From contig NZ_VWVU01000006.1 of assembly GCF_008638365.1 (NCBI RefSeq), positions 124,001 through 188,000 on the forward strand: 64,000 nt of DNA, in the 5' to 3' direction. The stretch comes from Nocardiopsis quinghaiensis (GTDB lineage: Bacteria > Actinomycetota > Actinomycetes > Streptosporangiales > Streptosporangiaceae). Of this stretch, positions 24,475-34,128 are shown piece by piece. The stretch's first letter is position 1. The number at the start of each line of letters is the position of its first letter. Below the pieces are notes generated by a model. The model saw only the letters and a program-made list of their open reading frames with translations, did no database searches and was not told the DNA's origin. Made by a program: the position numbers and the translations under genes.

Positions 24475-25890
24475 TCACCCTCGGGAAGCCGCGGTCAGGT
24501 AGGCGGCCTGCCTCCGCGTGAGTTCCAGCGCCCGCAGGGGCGCGGCCGCGTCCGCCAGCACGGGATACCACACCGCCCGCGCTCCGCCCTCGCCGAGGAG
24601 CGTGCCTCTGATGGGTCCCGCCTGGGCGGGGCCGGCCCCGATCCGGCGCAGACGCTCCGGGCCGATCGCCATCCCGACCGGGACGGCCGGTCCCGCCCAC
24701 ACCGGTACGTAGGTGACGTCGCTCCGGCCGGGAAGGCGGCGCACCCGCATCCCGTCCAGTAGTCCCTCCTCCGCGAGCGCCTGCACCAGTGCCGGGAGCG
24801 CGTCGAACGGTGCGGCGGCCTCCTCCTCGAAACCGGCCACCACCGACACCCGCTCCGACACCCGGCCCCCGCGCCAGCCCAGGCGGACCTGACCGGAGAA
24901 CGGGTGCTCCGGGCCCGGCGGCCCGGACAGGTACAGGATGGACGGCTCGGGCCCGCGCTCGTGGACGAAACCCGCCAGGCGCTCCCGGTCCCAGGCCATG
25001 AGCGTGGGCTCGTACGGACCCCACGCCGACGGCGCGGCCCCGGCCAGGTGCTCGGCGACGACCTCCGCGGCACGGCCCGGGAGCGGGTCCGCCCCCTCCC
25101 GGTGGCGCACGGCCACGTCCACCGCCAGCTGTGTCCCGGCGGTCTCGGCGAAGTCCGCGAGGAACTCCGGGACCGGCTTGACGCCCGGTTCCCTCGCGGC
25201 CCAGTCCGGCCCGGCCGGTTCCCTGTCGGGGAGGAAACCGTAGGTCCCGTCCCAGTGCACCGGCAGACCGGTGACGCCGTCGTAGCAGTCACCGTCCCCG
25301 CCGCGCACCACCCAGCGCCCCAGCGGCCCGGTCGCGAAGGTGCGCGCCGCGTAGGTCAGCCGCGAGGTGGGCGGGGTGAGGACCTGGAGCGTCTTCTCAC
25401 CGGCATGGGTGGCCACCGCGTCGCTGAGCCAGGACGAGAACGGCACCACCGCGCGGTCCTGGGCGACCAGGAGCGCCCTGGCCGCGGTGCGCTCGACGGC
25501 CGGGTGCCCCGGCTCCTCCCACAGGCCGAAGTCGGCCTCGCCCGAGGTCCACACCGCGCCTCCGAGACGCAGCGCGAGCCCGTCGGCGAACCGGTGCGCC
25601 ACCTCGCGGCCCCGCGCGTCCGGACGGGCCCGTGCCTCCACCCACCAGAACGTGTCCGGCAGGCCCGCCACGACCTCCGCCCCGAGCAGGCGCACGACAT
25701 CGCCGGGGTGTTCCACCCGCCGCCCGGGTTCGAGCGTGGCCAGGAGGTGGCCGTCCTCGTCACGGATCTGCAGGACGTCGGTCTCCCCGTGCTGGTGCAG
25801 GCGCAGTTCCGGACCGACGTCCTGCAGGGCCTCGACGACCGCCCGCTCGTCGGGCCTCCCGACGACCAGGGCCACCACGTCGTAGCTCAA
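24475..25890 (-). CDS. DUF6177 family protein
   Basis: 471 aa from TTG 25890 (GGGAG 5 nt upstream), beginning MSYDVVALVVGRPDERAVV. Motifs such as WVVRGGDGDCYDGVTGLPVHW and LMAWDRERLAGFVHERGP are typical of DUF6177, a family of unknown function that accompanies actinobacterial ESX/WXG toxin loci. Soluble, no signal peptide. Same strand as the toxin operon but about 300 nt apart, so it may be a separate unit. Confidence 0.75.
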   Translation of the reverse strand: MSYDVVALVVGRPDERAVVEALQDVGPELRLHQHGETDVLQIRDEDGHLLATLEPGRRVEHPGDVVRLLGAEVVAGLPDTFWWVEARARPDARGREVAHRFADGLALRLGGAVWTSGEADFGLWEEPGHPAVERTAARALLVAQDRAVVPFSSWLSDAVATHAGEKTLQVLTPPTSRLTYAARTFATGPLGRWVVRGGDGDCYDGVTGLPVHWDGTYGFLPDREPAGPDWAAREPGVKPVPEFLADFAETAGTQLAVDVAVRHREGADPLPGRAAEVVAEHLAGAAPSAWGPYEPTLMAWDRERLAGFVHERGPEPSILYLSGPPGPEHPFSGQVRLGWRGGRVSERVSVVAGFEEEAAAPFDALPALVQALAEEGLLDGMRVRRLPGRSDVTYVPVWAGPAVPVGMAIGPERLRRIGAGPAQAGPIRGTLLGEGGARAVWYPVLADAAAPLRALELTRRQAAYLTAASRG

Positions 25891-26146
25891 CGGTTCTCCC
25901 GGTTGGAGGGTTGGGGGTGAGAGGGGTACCCGGTGCCGCTCGGCCGCTCCGGCCGAGGAGCGGATCACCGTTCGCCGGTGAGCATATCCAGAACGTCACC
26001 GAGGAACCGGTTCGCCCCGCTTCGCCCGTTGCCCTGAGCGTTCCGCCTCCCGCCCGGGGGGTGTGGGAGGCGGAACCGGAAGCACTCGCCGCCTCCGGGG
26101 GCGGCCGGAGGACGGGCGGGGACCGCCACGGCCCCGCCCGCCCGGA

Positions 26147-27313
26147 TCAGGCGTCCTGGTGACTCTCTACCCAGGATGTGAGGGACTGCCCCTGGATGGC
26201 CGCCGCCATCAGCTCGGGGAACGCGTCCGGCGTGCAGGCGAACGCGGGCACCCCCATCTCGGCGAGCGCGGACGCGTTCTGCCGGTCGTAGGACGGCGAG
26301 CCCTCGTCAGAGAGGGCCAGCAGCACCACCACCTGGACCCCGGCGGCCCGCATCGCGGCCACCCTCCTGAGCATCTCCTCTCGGACACCGCCCTCGTACA
26401 GGTCGCTGATCAGCACGAAGACCGAGTCGTCAGGCTTGGTGATCAGCTCCTGGCAGTAGGCGATGGCCTTGTTGATGTGCGTACCGCCGCCCAGCTGGGT
26501 GCCGAACAGCACCTCGACCGGGTCGGTGAGCTGCTCGGTCAGGTCCACCACCGCGGTGTCGAACACGACCAGGGACGTGCGCAGGGTCTTCATGGAGGCC
26601 AGCACCGCGCCGAACACGCTCGCGTAGACCACGGAGGAGGCCATCGAGCCGCTCTGGTCGATCGCCAGCACCACGTCCTTCTGCACCCCGCGGCTGCGGC
26701 GCCCGTAGCCCACCAGGGTCTGCGGCACGATCGTGCCGTGCTCGGGCAGGTAGTGGGCCAGGTTGCGGCGGATGGTCGCGTTCCAGTCGATGTCGGCCGC
26801 CCTGCGCGGCCGGTGCGTGCGGGCCGACCGGTCGATCGCCCCCTGCACCAGGGACCGCGTCTTCTGCGCCACGCGGCGCTCCAGGTCGTCGACCACCCGG
26901 CGCACCACCGCGCGGGCGGACTCGCGGGCCTGCTCGGGCATCACCCGGTTGAGGGAGAGGAGGGTGCCGACGAGGTGCACGTCCGGCTCGACGGCCTCCA
27001 TCATCTCCGGCTCCAGGAGGAGCTGGTGCAGGCCGAGCCGGTCCATGGCGTCCTTCTGCATCACCTGCACCACGGAGGAGGGGAAGTACTCCCGGATGTC
27101 GCCCAGCCAGCGCGCCACCCGGGGCGCCGAGCCGCCGAGTCCGGCGGAGCGCTCGCCGCTGGACGACCCGCTCCCGGAGCCGTCGCCCCGGTTGTACAGG
27201 GCCTCCAGGGCCGCGTCCATCCCCTGGTCGGCGGTGCCGAGCCCGGAGGGACACTGCGCCTCCCGGCCCAGTACCAGCCGCCAGCGGCGCTCCCGTTCGT
27301 CCACGGTGTTCAA
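26147..27313 (-). CDS. VWA domain-containing protein of the MoxR-type operon
   Basis: 388 aa from TTG 27313 (TTGA overlap with the previous stop; GGAAGGAG upstream). Residues about 210-385 form a vWA domain with an intact MIDAS: AIDQSGSMASS, Thr in LGGGTHINKA, Asp in LISDLYEGG. Residues 1-200 are helical. vWA partners of MoxR ATPases receive or hold substrates during metal-dependent remodelling. Last gene of a five-gene, fully overlapping operon. Confidence 0.88.
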   Translation of the reverse strand: MNTVDERERRWRLVLGREAQCPSGLGTADQGMDAALEALYNRGDGSGSGSSSGERSAGLGGSAPRVARWLGDIREYFPSSVVQVMQKDAMDRLGLHQLLLEPEMMEAVEPDVHLVGTLLSLNRVMPEQARESARAVVRRVVDDLERRVAQKTRSLVQGAIDRSARTHRPRRAADIDWNATIRRNLAHYLPEHGTIVPQTLVGYGRRSRGVQKDVVLAIDQSGSMASSVVYASVFGAVLASMKTLRTSLVVFDTAVVDLTEQLTDPVEVLFGTQLGGGTHINKAIAYCQELITKPDDSVFVLISDLYEGGVREEMLRRVAAMRAAGVQVVVLLALSDEGSPSYDRQNASALAEMGVPAFACTPDAFPELMAAAIQGQSLTSWVESHQDA

Positions 27314-29709
27314 CCGAGGCTCCTTCCGTCGGTGAGGATGGCCAGCGCGGTGGCCAGGGCCGGGGCCGCGCGTTCGGTGTCCACGGCCACGGCAGCCGGG
27401 GAGCCGCCGCCGTCTGCCGCGGGCCCCGACCCGAGCCGCAGGGCGGACGCGCCGATCTCCCGGCGCTCGGGGCCCTCGAAGGCCCCGAAGGTACGGCGCA
27501 GCAGCGGGAGCACGGCGGTGAACCGCTCCTCGGGCAGGGCGAGCAGCCAGGCGTCGATCAGCCCGAGCAGGTGCTCGTCGTGCACCAGGATCAGCCCGCT
27601 GCCCTGGAGGAACCCCTCCAGCCAGGCCGCGGCCCCGGCGGGCTCGGCTCCCGGGGACATCGCCAGGCCCAGGCGCCGGCGCAGCTCCTCGGCCTCCAGC
27701 AGCCCGGCGTCCGACAGCATCCGGTTGACCCGTCCGGCGATCCGCCCTGGCAGGGTGTCCCGTCCGGTCAGGGCGACCAGGGCCGCGGTCCAGGCCCGCG
27801 CGCCCTCCCCGCCGAGGAGGGTGGCGGCGGTGTGCGTGGCGTCGATGAGCCTGACGAACTCCGCCGCCGCGTCGTCGTCCAGACCGTGCACCGCCGGGGC
27901 GAGTCCGACGCACACGCGCCGCAGGATCTGCTCGGCGACCGTGCGCAGGTGGGCGCCGTCGGTGCCGCGCACGTCCCCGTACCGGGCCGAGCGGGCCAGC
28001 GGGGGCAGCGCCTCCATCAGGTGGGTGACGTCGCTGTCGGTGGCCGCGCGGTCGGTGAGCAGGGACAGCACCCGGGGCAGGGCCCCGCCCAGGTCCGCGA
28101 ACAGGCACCGCTCGGTGAGGGAGGTCAGGGCGGGCAGGTCGGCGCCCTCGGCGAGGTCGGCGGCCCTGGCCTCGGCGGCCGACGCCACGGTGGTGCCCCA
28201 CCGGCTGGCCTCGATCAGCGCCACGTCCATGTCGGGGTCCCAGCGCAGCCGCCACGACTCCCGGAAGGTGCCCTTCCGGCCGCCCTCGGGGGTGCGCGGG
28301 ACGCCCCACCCGACGCCGAGCAGCCGCAGCCGGTGCAGCAGCACCCCGCGTTCGCGCTGGTTGTCCTTGCGCAGGTCCAGGTCGATGTCGCGGTCGAAGG
28401 GCTCCGGCTTGAGCCGCAGCCGTTTCTGCGCCGCGATGAGGTCGCGCTGGAGGGGGACCATGGGCGTGGACGGGGGCACCGAGCCCATCCGCTCGCCGAC
28501 CGCCATCCGGTGGTGGACCAGGGCCGCCTTGGCGGGAGCGCCCTCGCACAGGACCGCGGTGAGCGCCTCGGAGACCTCGTCGAGCCCGGCGAGCGGACGC
28601 CCGCGCAGCACGGCGAGGCTCTCGGCGAGCCGTACGCCCTCGATGACGTGGGAGGAGGACACCGGCTGCCCCTCCTCGCGGAGCATGCGGGCGGCGTCGG
28701 TCAGCCACCGGTGCACCGGCAGGTCGGGCGCGGTGAACAGGTGGTGGTACCAGCCGGGGGCGGCGACACCGGCGCCGTAGCCGCTGGCCGAGGCCAGGCG
28801 CCCGTGGGTCCACGGCACCCAGGTGGCGGTGACCTTCACCTTGGGCAGGCCCCTGAGCAGGGCGGTGTCCTCCCTGACCGGGTGGTCGGCCACGTCGCGC
28901 AGGGCGGGGGCGTGCCAGGCGCCGCAGACCACGGCGACCCGCTCGTGCCCCTCCCTGAGGACGGCCCGCAGGGTCTGGCGCATGTACGCCTCCCGGCGCG
29001 CGTCCCGCCCGCTCTCGGGAGCGGACTCGGCCCGGACGGCGGCCATGGCGTCGGCGATCGCGGGGAAGGGGGAGGGCTCCCCGGCGCCGCGCTGCTCGAT
29101 GACGTCGTCCCACCAGCGTTCGGCGTCGTCGTAGCCTGCGGCCTCGGCGAGCACCCCGAGCGGGTCCAGCCGGACCCGTTCCGGCTCTCCGGTCCCGCCG
29201 TCCGCGCTCTGCCCGTCCGGCTCTCCGGCCGCACCGGTCCCGTCACCGGGTTCGGTCCCCGGACGGTCCTCCTCCTGCTCGGCCCGCGCGTGCTCCTCCT
29301 CGGCTTTGCGCCGCTCCTCGGCCTCGGCGATCCGCTCGGCGAGGGTGTGCGCGGCGGGAAGGTCGCAGAAGCGCACCGGCACGTCGTTGCCGACGGCGTA
29401 GCGCAGCGCCTCCCACTCCGGGGAGAAGCCGGCGAACGGCCAGAACCCCCAACCCGCGTCCGTCCGCGCTCCGTCCCCGTCCTTCGCCGCGTCCCCCTTC
29501 GGGGTGTCGGCGTAGGCCAGCAGCGCCACCGGCGGCTCCAGCTCGCCCACCAGGGAGGTGAGCGCGTCCGCCTCCGGCGGCCCCTCGATCAGCACGGCGT
29601 CGGGCTTGATCTCCTCCAGGGCCGCCCGGACGGCCCGGGCCGACCCCGGGCCGTGGTGGCGCACGCCCAGGACGTGCAGCCCGCTCGTGTCCAGCCGGGA
29701 ACGGCCCAT
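27310..29709 (-). CDS. DUF5682 family protein
   Basis: 799 aa from ATG 29709, overlapping the MoxR stop (TGATG). N-terminus: HVLGVRHHGPGSARAVRAAL and DAVLIEGPPEADAL; then AVVCGAWHAPAL and many alpha-helical repeats. This matches DUF5682, a large protein of unknown function encoded between MoxR and vWA genes in Actinobacteria and other bacteria. The HHGPGS and GAWH segments resemble TraB/haem-uptake-like (EreA/ChaN) folds, suggesting an enzyme-like N-terminal half. Confidence 0.85.
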   Translation of the reverse strand: MGRSRLDTSGLHVLGVRHHGPGSARAVRAALEEIKPDAVLIEGPPEADALTSLVGELEPPVALLAYADTPKGDAAKDGDGARTDAGWGFWPFAGFSPEWEALRYAVGNDVPVRFCDLPAAHTLAERIAEAEERRKAEEEHARAEQEEDRPGTEPGDGTGAAGEPDGQSADGGTGEPERVRLDPLGVLAEAAGYDDAERWWDDVIEQRGAGEPSPFPAIADAMAAVRAESAPESGRDARREAYMRQTLRAVLREGHERVAVVCGAWHAPALRDVADHPVREDTALLRGLPKVKVTATWVPWTHGRLASASGYGAGVAAPGWYHHLFTAPDLPVHRWLTDAARMLREEGQPVSSSHVIEGVRLAESLAVLRGRPLAGLDEVSEALTAVLCEGAPAKAALVHHRMAVGERMGSVPPSTPMVPLQRDLIAAQKRLRLKPEPFDRDIDLDLRKDNQRERGVLLHRLRLLGVGWGVPRTPEGGRKGTFRESWRLRWDPDMDVALIEASRWGTTVASAAEARAADLAEGADLPALTSLTERCLFADLGGALPRVLSLLTDRAATDSDVTHLMEALPPLARSARYGDVRGTDGAHLRTVAEQILRRVCVGLAPAVHGLDDDAAAEFVRLIDATHTAATLLGGEGARAWTAALVALTGRDTLPGRIAGRVNRMLSDAGLLEAEELRRRLGLAMSPGAEPAGAAAWLEGFLQGSGLILVHDEHLLGLIDAWLLALPEERFTAVLPLLRRTFGAFEGPERREIGASALRLGSGPAADGGGSPAAVAVDTERAAPALATALAILTDGRSLG

Positions 29710-30824
29710 CAGGCGCCCACCTCACGGCAGGCGCGGTAGAACTCGCCCCAGCCGTCGCGCCCGCGCGCGACGGTCTCCAGGTACTCGCGCCACACCACGC
29801 CGTCGGAGACCCGGTCCTGGACGACGGCGCCCTGGATCCCGGCGGCCACGTCGGCCGGGCGCAGTTGCCCGTCGCCGAAGTGGGCGGCCAGTGCGATGCC
29901 GCTGGTGATCACGGAGATCGCCTCGGCCGTGCTCAGCGTTCCGCTGGGCGACTTGACCTTGGTGCCGTTGTCCTCGGTCATCCCCGAGCGCAGCTCGCGG
30001 AAGACGGTGACCACCCGCTTGATCTCGGTGAGGCTGGTGGGCACCTCGGGCAGTTCCAGGGACCGGCCGAGCTGCTCCACCCGCTGGGTGACGATGCGGA
30101 CCTCGTCCTCGGCGCTGTCGGGCACGGGCAGCACCACGGTGTTGAACCGGCGGCGCAGCGCGCTGGACAGGTCGTTGACGCCCCGGTCGCGGTCGTTGGC
30201 GGTGGCGATGATGTTGAACCCGCGCTGGGCCTGCACCTCGATGCCCAGTTCCGCCACGGGCAGGGACTTCTCCGACAGCACGGTGATGAGCCCGTCCTGC
30301 ACGTCGGAGGGCATACGGGTGAGCTCCTCGATGCGGCCGATCGAGCCGCGCGCCATCGCGGTCATGACCGGGCTGGGCACCATGGCCGCCTCGGAGGGGC
30401 CCTCGGCGAGCAGCCGCGCGTAGTTCCAGCCGTAGCGGACGGCTTCCTCGGATGTCCCGGCGGTGCCCTGGACGAGGAGGGTGGAGTCACCGGAGACCGC
30501 GGCGGCCAGGTGCTCGGACAGCCAGGTCTTGGCGGTGCCGGGGACGCCGAGGAGCAGCAGCGCCCGGTCGGTGGCCAGGGTGGCCACGGCGACCTCGACC
30601 ACGCGGCGCGCGCCGATGTACTTGGGGGTGATCTCGGTGCCGTCCTCCAGCGTGGTGCCCAGCAGGTACCGGGTGACCGCCCACGGGGAGAGCTTCCAGC
30701 CCGGGGGCCGCTGCCGGTCGTCGGCCTTGGCCAGCGCCTCGATCTCGGCGGCGTAGGTCTGCTCCGCGTGCGGGCGCAGGGCCTGGGCGGCGTCGGTGCG
30801 GAGGGAGGGGGCGGAGGTGGTCAA
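29709..30824 (-). CDS. MoxR-family AAA+ ATPase
   Basis: 371 aa from TTG 30824, with AAGGAG 5 nt upstream and a TTGA overlap. Walker A LLLLGVPGTAKTWLSE, a helix-2-insert region (SIGRIEELTRMPSDVQDGLI), sensor 1 IIATANDRDRG, and SSALRRRFNTVVLPVP with the arginine finger. MoxR ATPases remodel or activate protein partners together with vWA proteins; the vWA gene here is two positions downstream. Confidence 0.92.
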   Translation of the reverse strand: MTTSAPSLRTDAAQALRPHAEQTYAAEIEALAKADDRQRPPGWKLSPWAVTRYLLGTTLEDGTEITPKYIGARRVVEVAVATLATDRALLLLGVPGTAKTWLSEHLAAAVSGDSTLLVQGTAGTSEEAVRYGWNYARLLAEGPSEAAMVPSPVMTAMARGSIGRIEELTRMPSDVQDGLITVLSEKSLPVAELGIEVQAQRGFNIIATANDRDRGVNDLSSALRRRFNTVVLPVPDSAEDEVRIVTQRVEQLGRSLELPEVPTSLTEIKRVVTVFRELRSGMTEDNGTKVKSPSGTLSTAEAISVITSGIALAAHFGDGQLRPADVAAGIQGAVVQDRVSDGVVWREYLETVARGRDGWGEFYRACREVGA

Positions 30825-32365
30825 CTGAGCTCCTTGTGCATGTCGAGCCGGAACCGGAGGGTGTTCCGGAGTTGGAGGTAGGCGTCGGCGGAGACGTCGA
30901 TCGGGGGTTCGCCGGGCAGTTCGGCGAGGTGTTCCGGGGGCAGGTGCGAGGCCGCGGCCTCGCAGAGCTCCCGGTATCCGTTGTGGTCGTGTTTGCGGCC
31001 CCTGGTGAGCAGGCGTCCGACCACCCGCTCGCTCAGTTCCGGGGGCCAGGGACCGTGTGTGGCGTGCAGCAGCTCGCCCCAGCGGACGAGGGGGGCGGCG
31101 TCGTCGAGGACGCCGGACACGAGCTCGTAGCGCTCCCGCGGCGGCAGCAGCCCCAGCAGCTTCGCCAGCTGGAACAACTGGCCGGTGTTGGGGTGGCGCA
31201 TGGTCTGGACGCCGACCGTCCCGAGGACGGCCCCGGCCCACTCCGCGTTCCGCTGGACCGCCACGGCGTTGACGAGGGCGCCGAACAGCCAGTTGTTCCT
31301 GCCGTACCCGCCGGGCCTCCTCTCCGCCGCCGTGAAGACCCCGGCGGGATCGGTGCCGAGCAGCCCGGGCCACACGTCCAGAGGTGTGTGGGTGACCAGC
31401 GCCCACATCCGCTCGTACCGCTGGTTCGCGTTCTCGCTCCGGCCGTCGGACGCGGCCAGGGCGAGGTCACGGCGGACGGCGGGGTCGTCGGTGCCGGTCG
31501 ATTCCATCCGAAGGATCCCGCCCGCGTCGAGCGAGGCGCTCTGGCGGACGCAGCCGCGCAGCCGTTCGGCGTGGCCGCTGCCGGGCAGCCGGGTGAGCAG
31601 GGACAGCGCGCACCCGCGCACGTTGGCGCTCCGGTCGTCCAGCGCCCTCTCGACGAACTCCTCGTCCGCGGGGCCGAGGCCGACGGCGAGCGTCTCCAAC
31701 AGGTGACGGCGCAGTTCGGCCCTGGCCAGGCCCGGCCAGAGGGCCGTGAGGAGTTCGCGGGCCCGGTCGGGGTCCTCGGCGCGCAGGGCCGCGAGGGCGC
31801 GGCGGCGCTCGCCGGGGGTGCCGTGGTCCCAGTCCCGTTCGCTGAACCGGTCGCCGGGGGCGGACTCGGCCAGCATGTGGGACCAGGAGGGGTTGAACCG
31901 GGCCAGCCAGTGGCCGCGCGTGCCGACGGCGGCGGCGAGCGCGGGGCGCAGCCGGCTGTCGCGCACGCCCTGGTCGAGGAGGGAGGGGACGCTGGAGTGC
32001 GCGGCGCGCCGTCCGCAGGCGGACACCAGGTCCAGCCACTCGGGCAGGAGTTCGGCCCGGTCGGCGAGGATGTGCTCCAGGACCCGGGTGGCGCCCGCTC
32101 CGGCTTCGGGGCGCTCGTCCTCGGTGTCGGGCGTGAGGGGTGCGATCCCGGTGGCGGGGGTGTACCCGGCCGCGCGTCGGACGACGGCCAGGGCGGCCCG
32201 GTCCAGGAGGGCTGCGGCCCCTTCGGTCTCGGGCGTTTCGGGCAGGTCGGGGGTGTCGGGGACGGAGCGCCGGGAGGTGCCGACCAGGGCGGCCGAGACC
32301 AGGCGCTCCCAGGAGTCGGCGGGGGCCGGGGGGACGGGGGCTTCGGAGTCGCGGGTGCCGGTCAC
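30821..32365 (-). CDS. DUF5691 family protein
   Basis: 514 aa from GTG 32365 (GTGA overlap with the SWIM gene). Helical repeat protein: SWERLVSAALVGTSRRSVPD at the N-terminus, HWLARFNPSWSHML and then HEAT-like segments such as DDRSANVRGCALSLLTRLPG and ERRRALAALRAEDPDRARELL. The DUF5691 family is always reported with SWIM, MoxR and vWA genes; likely a scaffold or substrate adaptor. Confidence 0.85.
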   Translation of the reverse strand: MTGTRDSEAPVPPAPADSWERLVSAALVGTSRRSVPDTPDLPETPETEGAAALLDRAALAVVRRAAGYTPATGIAPLTPDTEDERPEAGAGATRVLEHILADRAELLPEWLDLVSACGRRAAHSSVPSLLDQGVRDSRLRPALAAAVGTRGHWLARFNPSWSHMLAESAPGDRFSERDWDHGTPGERRRALAALRAEDPDRARELLTALWPGLARAELRRHLLETLAVGLGPADEEFVERALDDRSANVRGCALSLLTRLPGSGHAERLRGCVRQSASLDAGGILRMESTGTDDPAVRRDLALAASDGRSENANQRYERMWALVTHTPLDVWPGLLGTDPAGVFTAAERRPGGYGRNNWLFGALVNAVAVQRNAEWAGAVLGTVGVQTMRHPNTGQLFQLAKLLGLLPPRERYELVSGVLDDAAPLVRWGELLHATHGPWPPELSERVVGRLLTRGRKHDHNGYRELCEAAASHLPPEHLAELPGEPPIDVSADAYLQLRNTLRFRLDMHKELS

Positions 32366-33681
32366 AGGGAGACAGCCTTTCCGTTCCGGTCCCACACGGC
32401 GATGGGGGCGAGGCCCTCTCCGGGGGACCACTCGGCGGCGACGGTGGCGGGGTGGCCGCCGGTGACCGCGAGGAGCCGCCAGGGCTGGGCGGTGTTCAGG
32501 GGCAGTGCGGTGCCGTCGGGGTCGGCGAGGTACCACCGGTCCCCGTGAGCGGGGGCGGCTTGGTCGATCACGACCGGCCAGGTGTCGAGCCAGGGGTCCT
32601 CGGCGGCGGCCTCGGCGAAGGCGTCGAGGGCGTCGGTGACCGTGCCTCCCGCGGGCGGGTCCGCGGTGGCGGTGTCGCCCTCGCCTGCGGGGACGATTCG
32701 GTGGCCGTCGGGGTAGAAGGCGAACTCGGCGGTCACGTCGGTGCCGACCCGGAAGGGGGTGTCGGGGGCCTGCCCGGTGCGGGAGAAGGACAGGGACAGG
32801 GCGGTGCGCCCGGTCCGGGAGCCGCGCAGCCACACGCGGCGGGAGCGCATGTCGGCCTCTGGCGCGGTGGTGAGGCGCTGGCCCAGGACCCGCCAGGTGT
32901 CGTGGACGCGCTCGCCGCCGGCGAGGACTTCCTCGGCCCTGGTGGTGATGCCGACGCGGGCTCGGGCGGCGGCGCGGGTCCGCTCTCCGAGGGCGTCTCC
33001 GGCCTGGTGGGCGACGGCCAGCAGGTGGAGGAGGCCGAGCCGTTCGAGCAGGCGCTCGGGCCAGCCGTCCCCGCGGGCCGCGCCGGGGAGCCGGGCGACG
33101 AGGGAGGAGGCGCCGCCCGCCTTGGCGTCGACCAGGCGCTTGGCCATGCGGTCCCAGTGGCCGTAGCCGTACCTGGGCACCTCCGCCAGTCCGGCATCGA
33201 TCTGGTCGCGCAGCCAGAGGCGGAGTTCGTCCATCCCGGCCCCGACCGACTCCTCCCTCTCCCTGAGGGTGGCGGCCGCCCTCTCCGGGTCGGCGGGGGC
33301 GCTGGCGCGGGCCCGGACCTGGCGGGAGGCCCGGCCGGAGAGCCAGGTGGCGACCCACTCGGGCCTGTCCTCGCGGAGGGCCACCTGGTCCTGGGTCCAC
33401 AGGGCGAACAGGGCCAGGGCGTGCTTGCAGGGGATCTTGCGGCTGGGGCAGCTGCACTTGTAGGCGGTTCCCCCGGCCCCGTCCAGGTGGACGGCGGCCA
33501 GGTAGGGCTTGGCCCCGCTGCCCCTGCACTCACCCCATATGGCGGAGGTGCCGCCCTCCGGGGCGGCGACCGCTCCGCGCTCGGGCCAGGACCCCTCCTT
33601 GGCCACCTTGAGGGCGGCTTTCCGGGAGGAGGTGTCCGGAGCCAGAGCCCATACGTCGTCGGTACTCCATCGATCGCTCAC
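32362..33681 (-). CDS. SWIM zinc-finger protein, first gene of the MoxR operon
   Basis: 439 aa from GTG 33681. The SWIM motif YKCSCPSRKIPCKHALALF gives the Cys-x-Cys ... Cys-x-His zinc site near residue 75; the rest is helical, with a C-terminal domain ending WSPGEGLAPIAVWDRNG. SWIM domains bind nucleic acid or protein. No clear ribosome site precedes the GTG, but TAGTGT lies 7 nt upstream and could be the -10 of a leaderless transcript. Confidence 0.88.
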   Translation of the reverse strand: MSDRWSTDDVWALAPDTSSRKAALKVAKEGSWPERGAVAAPEGGTSAIWGECRGSGAKPYLAAVHLDGAGGTAYKCSCPSRKIPCKHALALFALWTQDQVALREDRPEWVATWLSGRASRQVRARASAPADPERAAATLREREESVGAGMDELRLWLRDQIDAGLAEVPRYGYGHWDRMAKRLVDAKAGGASSLVARLPGAARGDGWPERLLERLGLLHLLAVAHQAGDALGERTRAAARARVGITTRAEEVLAGGERVHDTWRVLGQRLTTAPEADMRSRRVWLRGSRTGRTALSLSFSRTGQAPDTPFRVGTDVTAEFAFYPDGHRIVPAGEGDTATADPPAGGTVTDALDAFAEAAAEDPWLDTWPVVIDQAAPAHGDRWYLADPDGTALPLNTAQPWRLLAVTGGHPATVAAEWSPGEGLAPIAVWDRNGKAVSL

Positions 33682-33944
33682 ACAAAGAACACTACGGACC
33701 GGTGGTGACAAAACGGAGGGCTCCGGAGCGCTCCCCGACGACCTTTTCCGAACGGCCACGCGGACTTCCGCGGACCCGGGGGGACTGTCTCACCCCTGTG
33801 CCATACTCAGGCCGAGGAGCGGCCTCGGTGGAGCACGGAAGCCCTGCGCACACGGTTCTCCCGCGCATCCACAAACCGTTTTGCGTTTTATGGAAGTTTT
33901 ATCCTGATATCGAAACACCAGAAGCGCACATTTCCACAGGCGTG

Positions 33945-33974
33945 TTGAAAAAATGGCTTCCGCACTTCTAGAAT
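33945..33974 (+). promoter_or_regulatory. Promoter upstream of the P450 gene, within a 447-nt gap
   Basis: TTGAAA (33945-33950), 18 nt, TAGAAT (33969-33974) is a good sigma-70-type promoter. It lies in a conspicuously AT-rich block (about 33880-33975) between the SWIM gene and the P450. The transcript would have a leader of about 150 nt. The rest of the 33682-34128 gap shows no gene. Confidence 0.6.
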
Positions 33975-34128
33975 GCCACGACCAGGACGCCGGTCCGCCC
34001 ACCGGACCGCCGACGGTCCGCCGCCCCGCCTCCGAGCACGGCCCCGCTTCCCCACCTCCCGCCGCACCAGCACGACATCTTCCCGAAGGGAGGGAAGCGG
34101 CTCCCGCCCCCCGGGTACCGCGCACCCG

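Noticed and set aside
26063-28780. Plus-strand frame of 905 codons opposite the vWA/DUF5682 genes
   Set aside because: Mirror frame caused by high GC; no ribosome site, no recognisable domain, and the minus-strand genes are certain.
26147-29113. Single 988-aa minus-strand protein
   Set aside because: The first 600 residues are an Arg/Gly-rich out-of-frame reading of the DUF5682 gene; only the vWA part from TTG 27313 is real.
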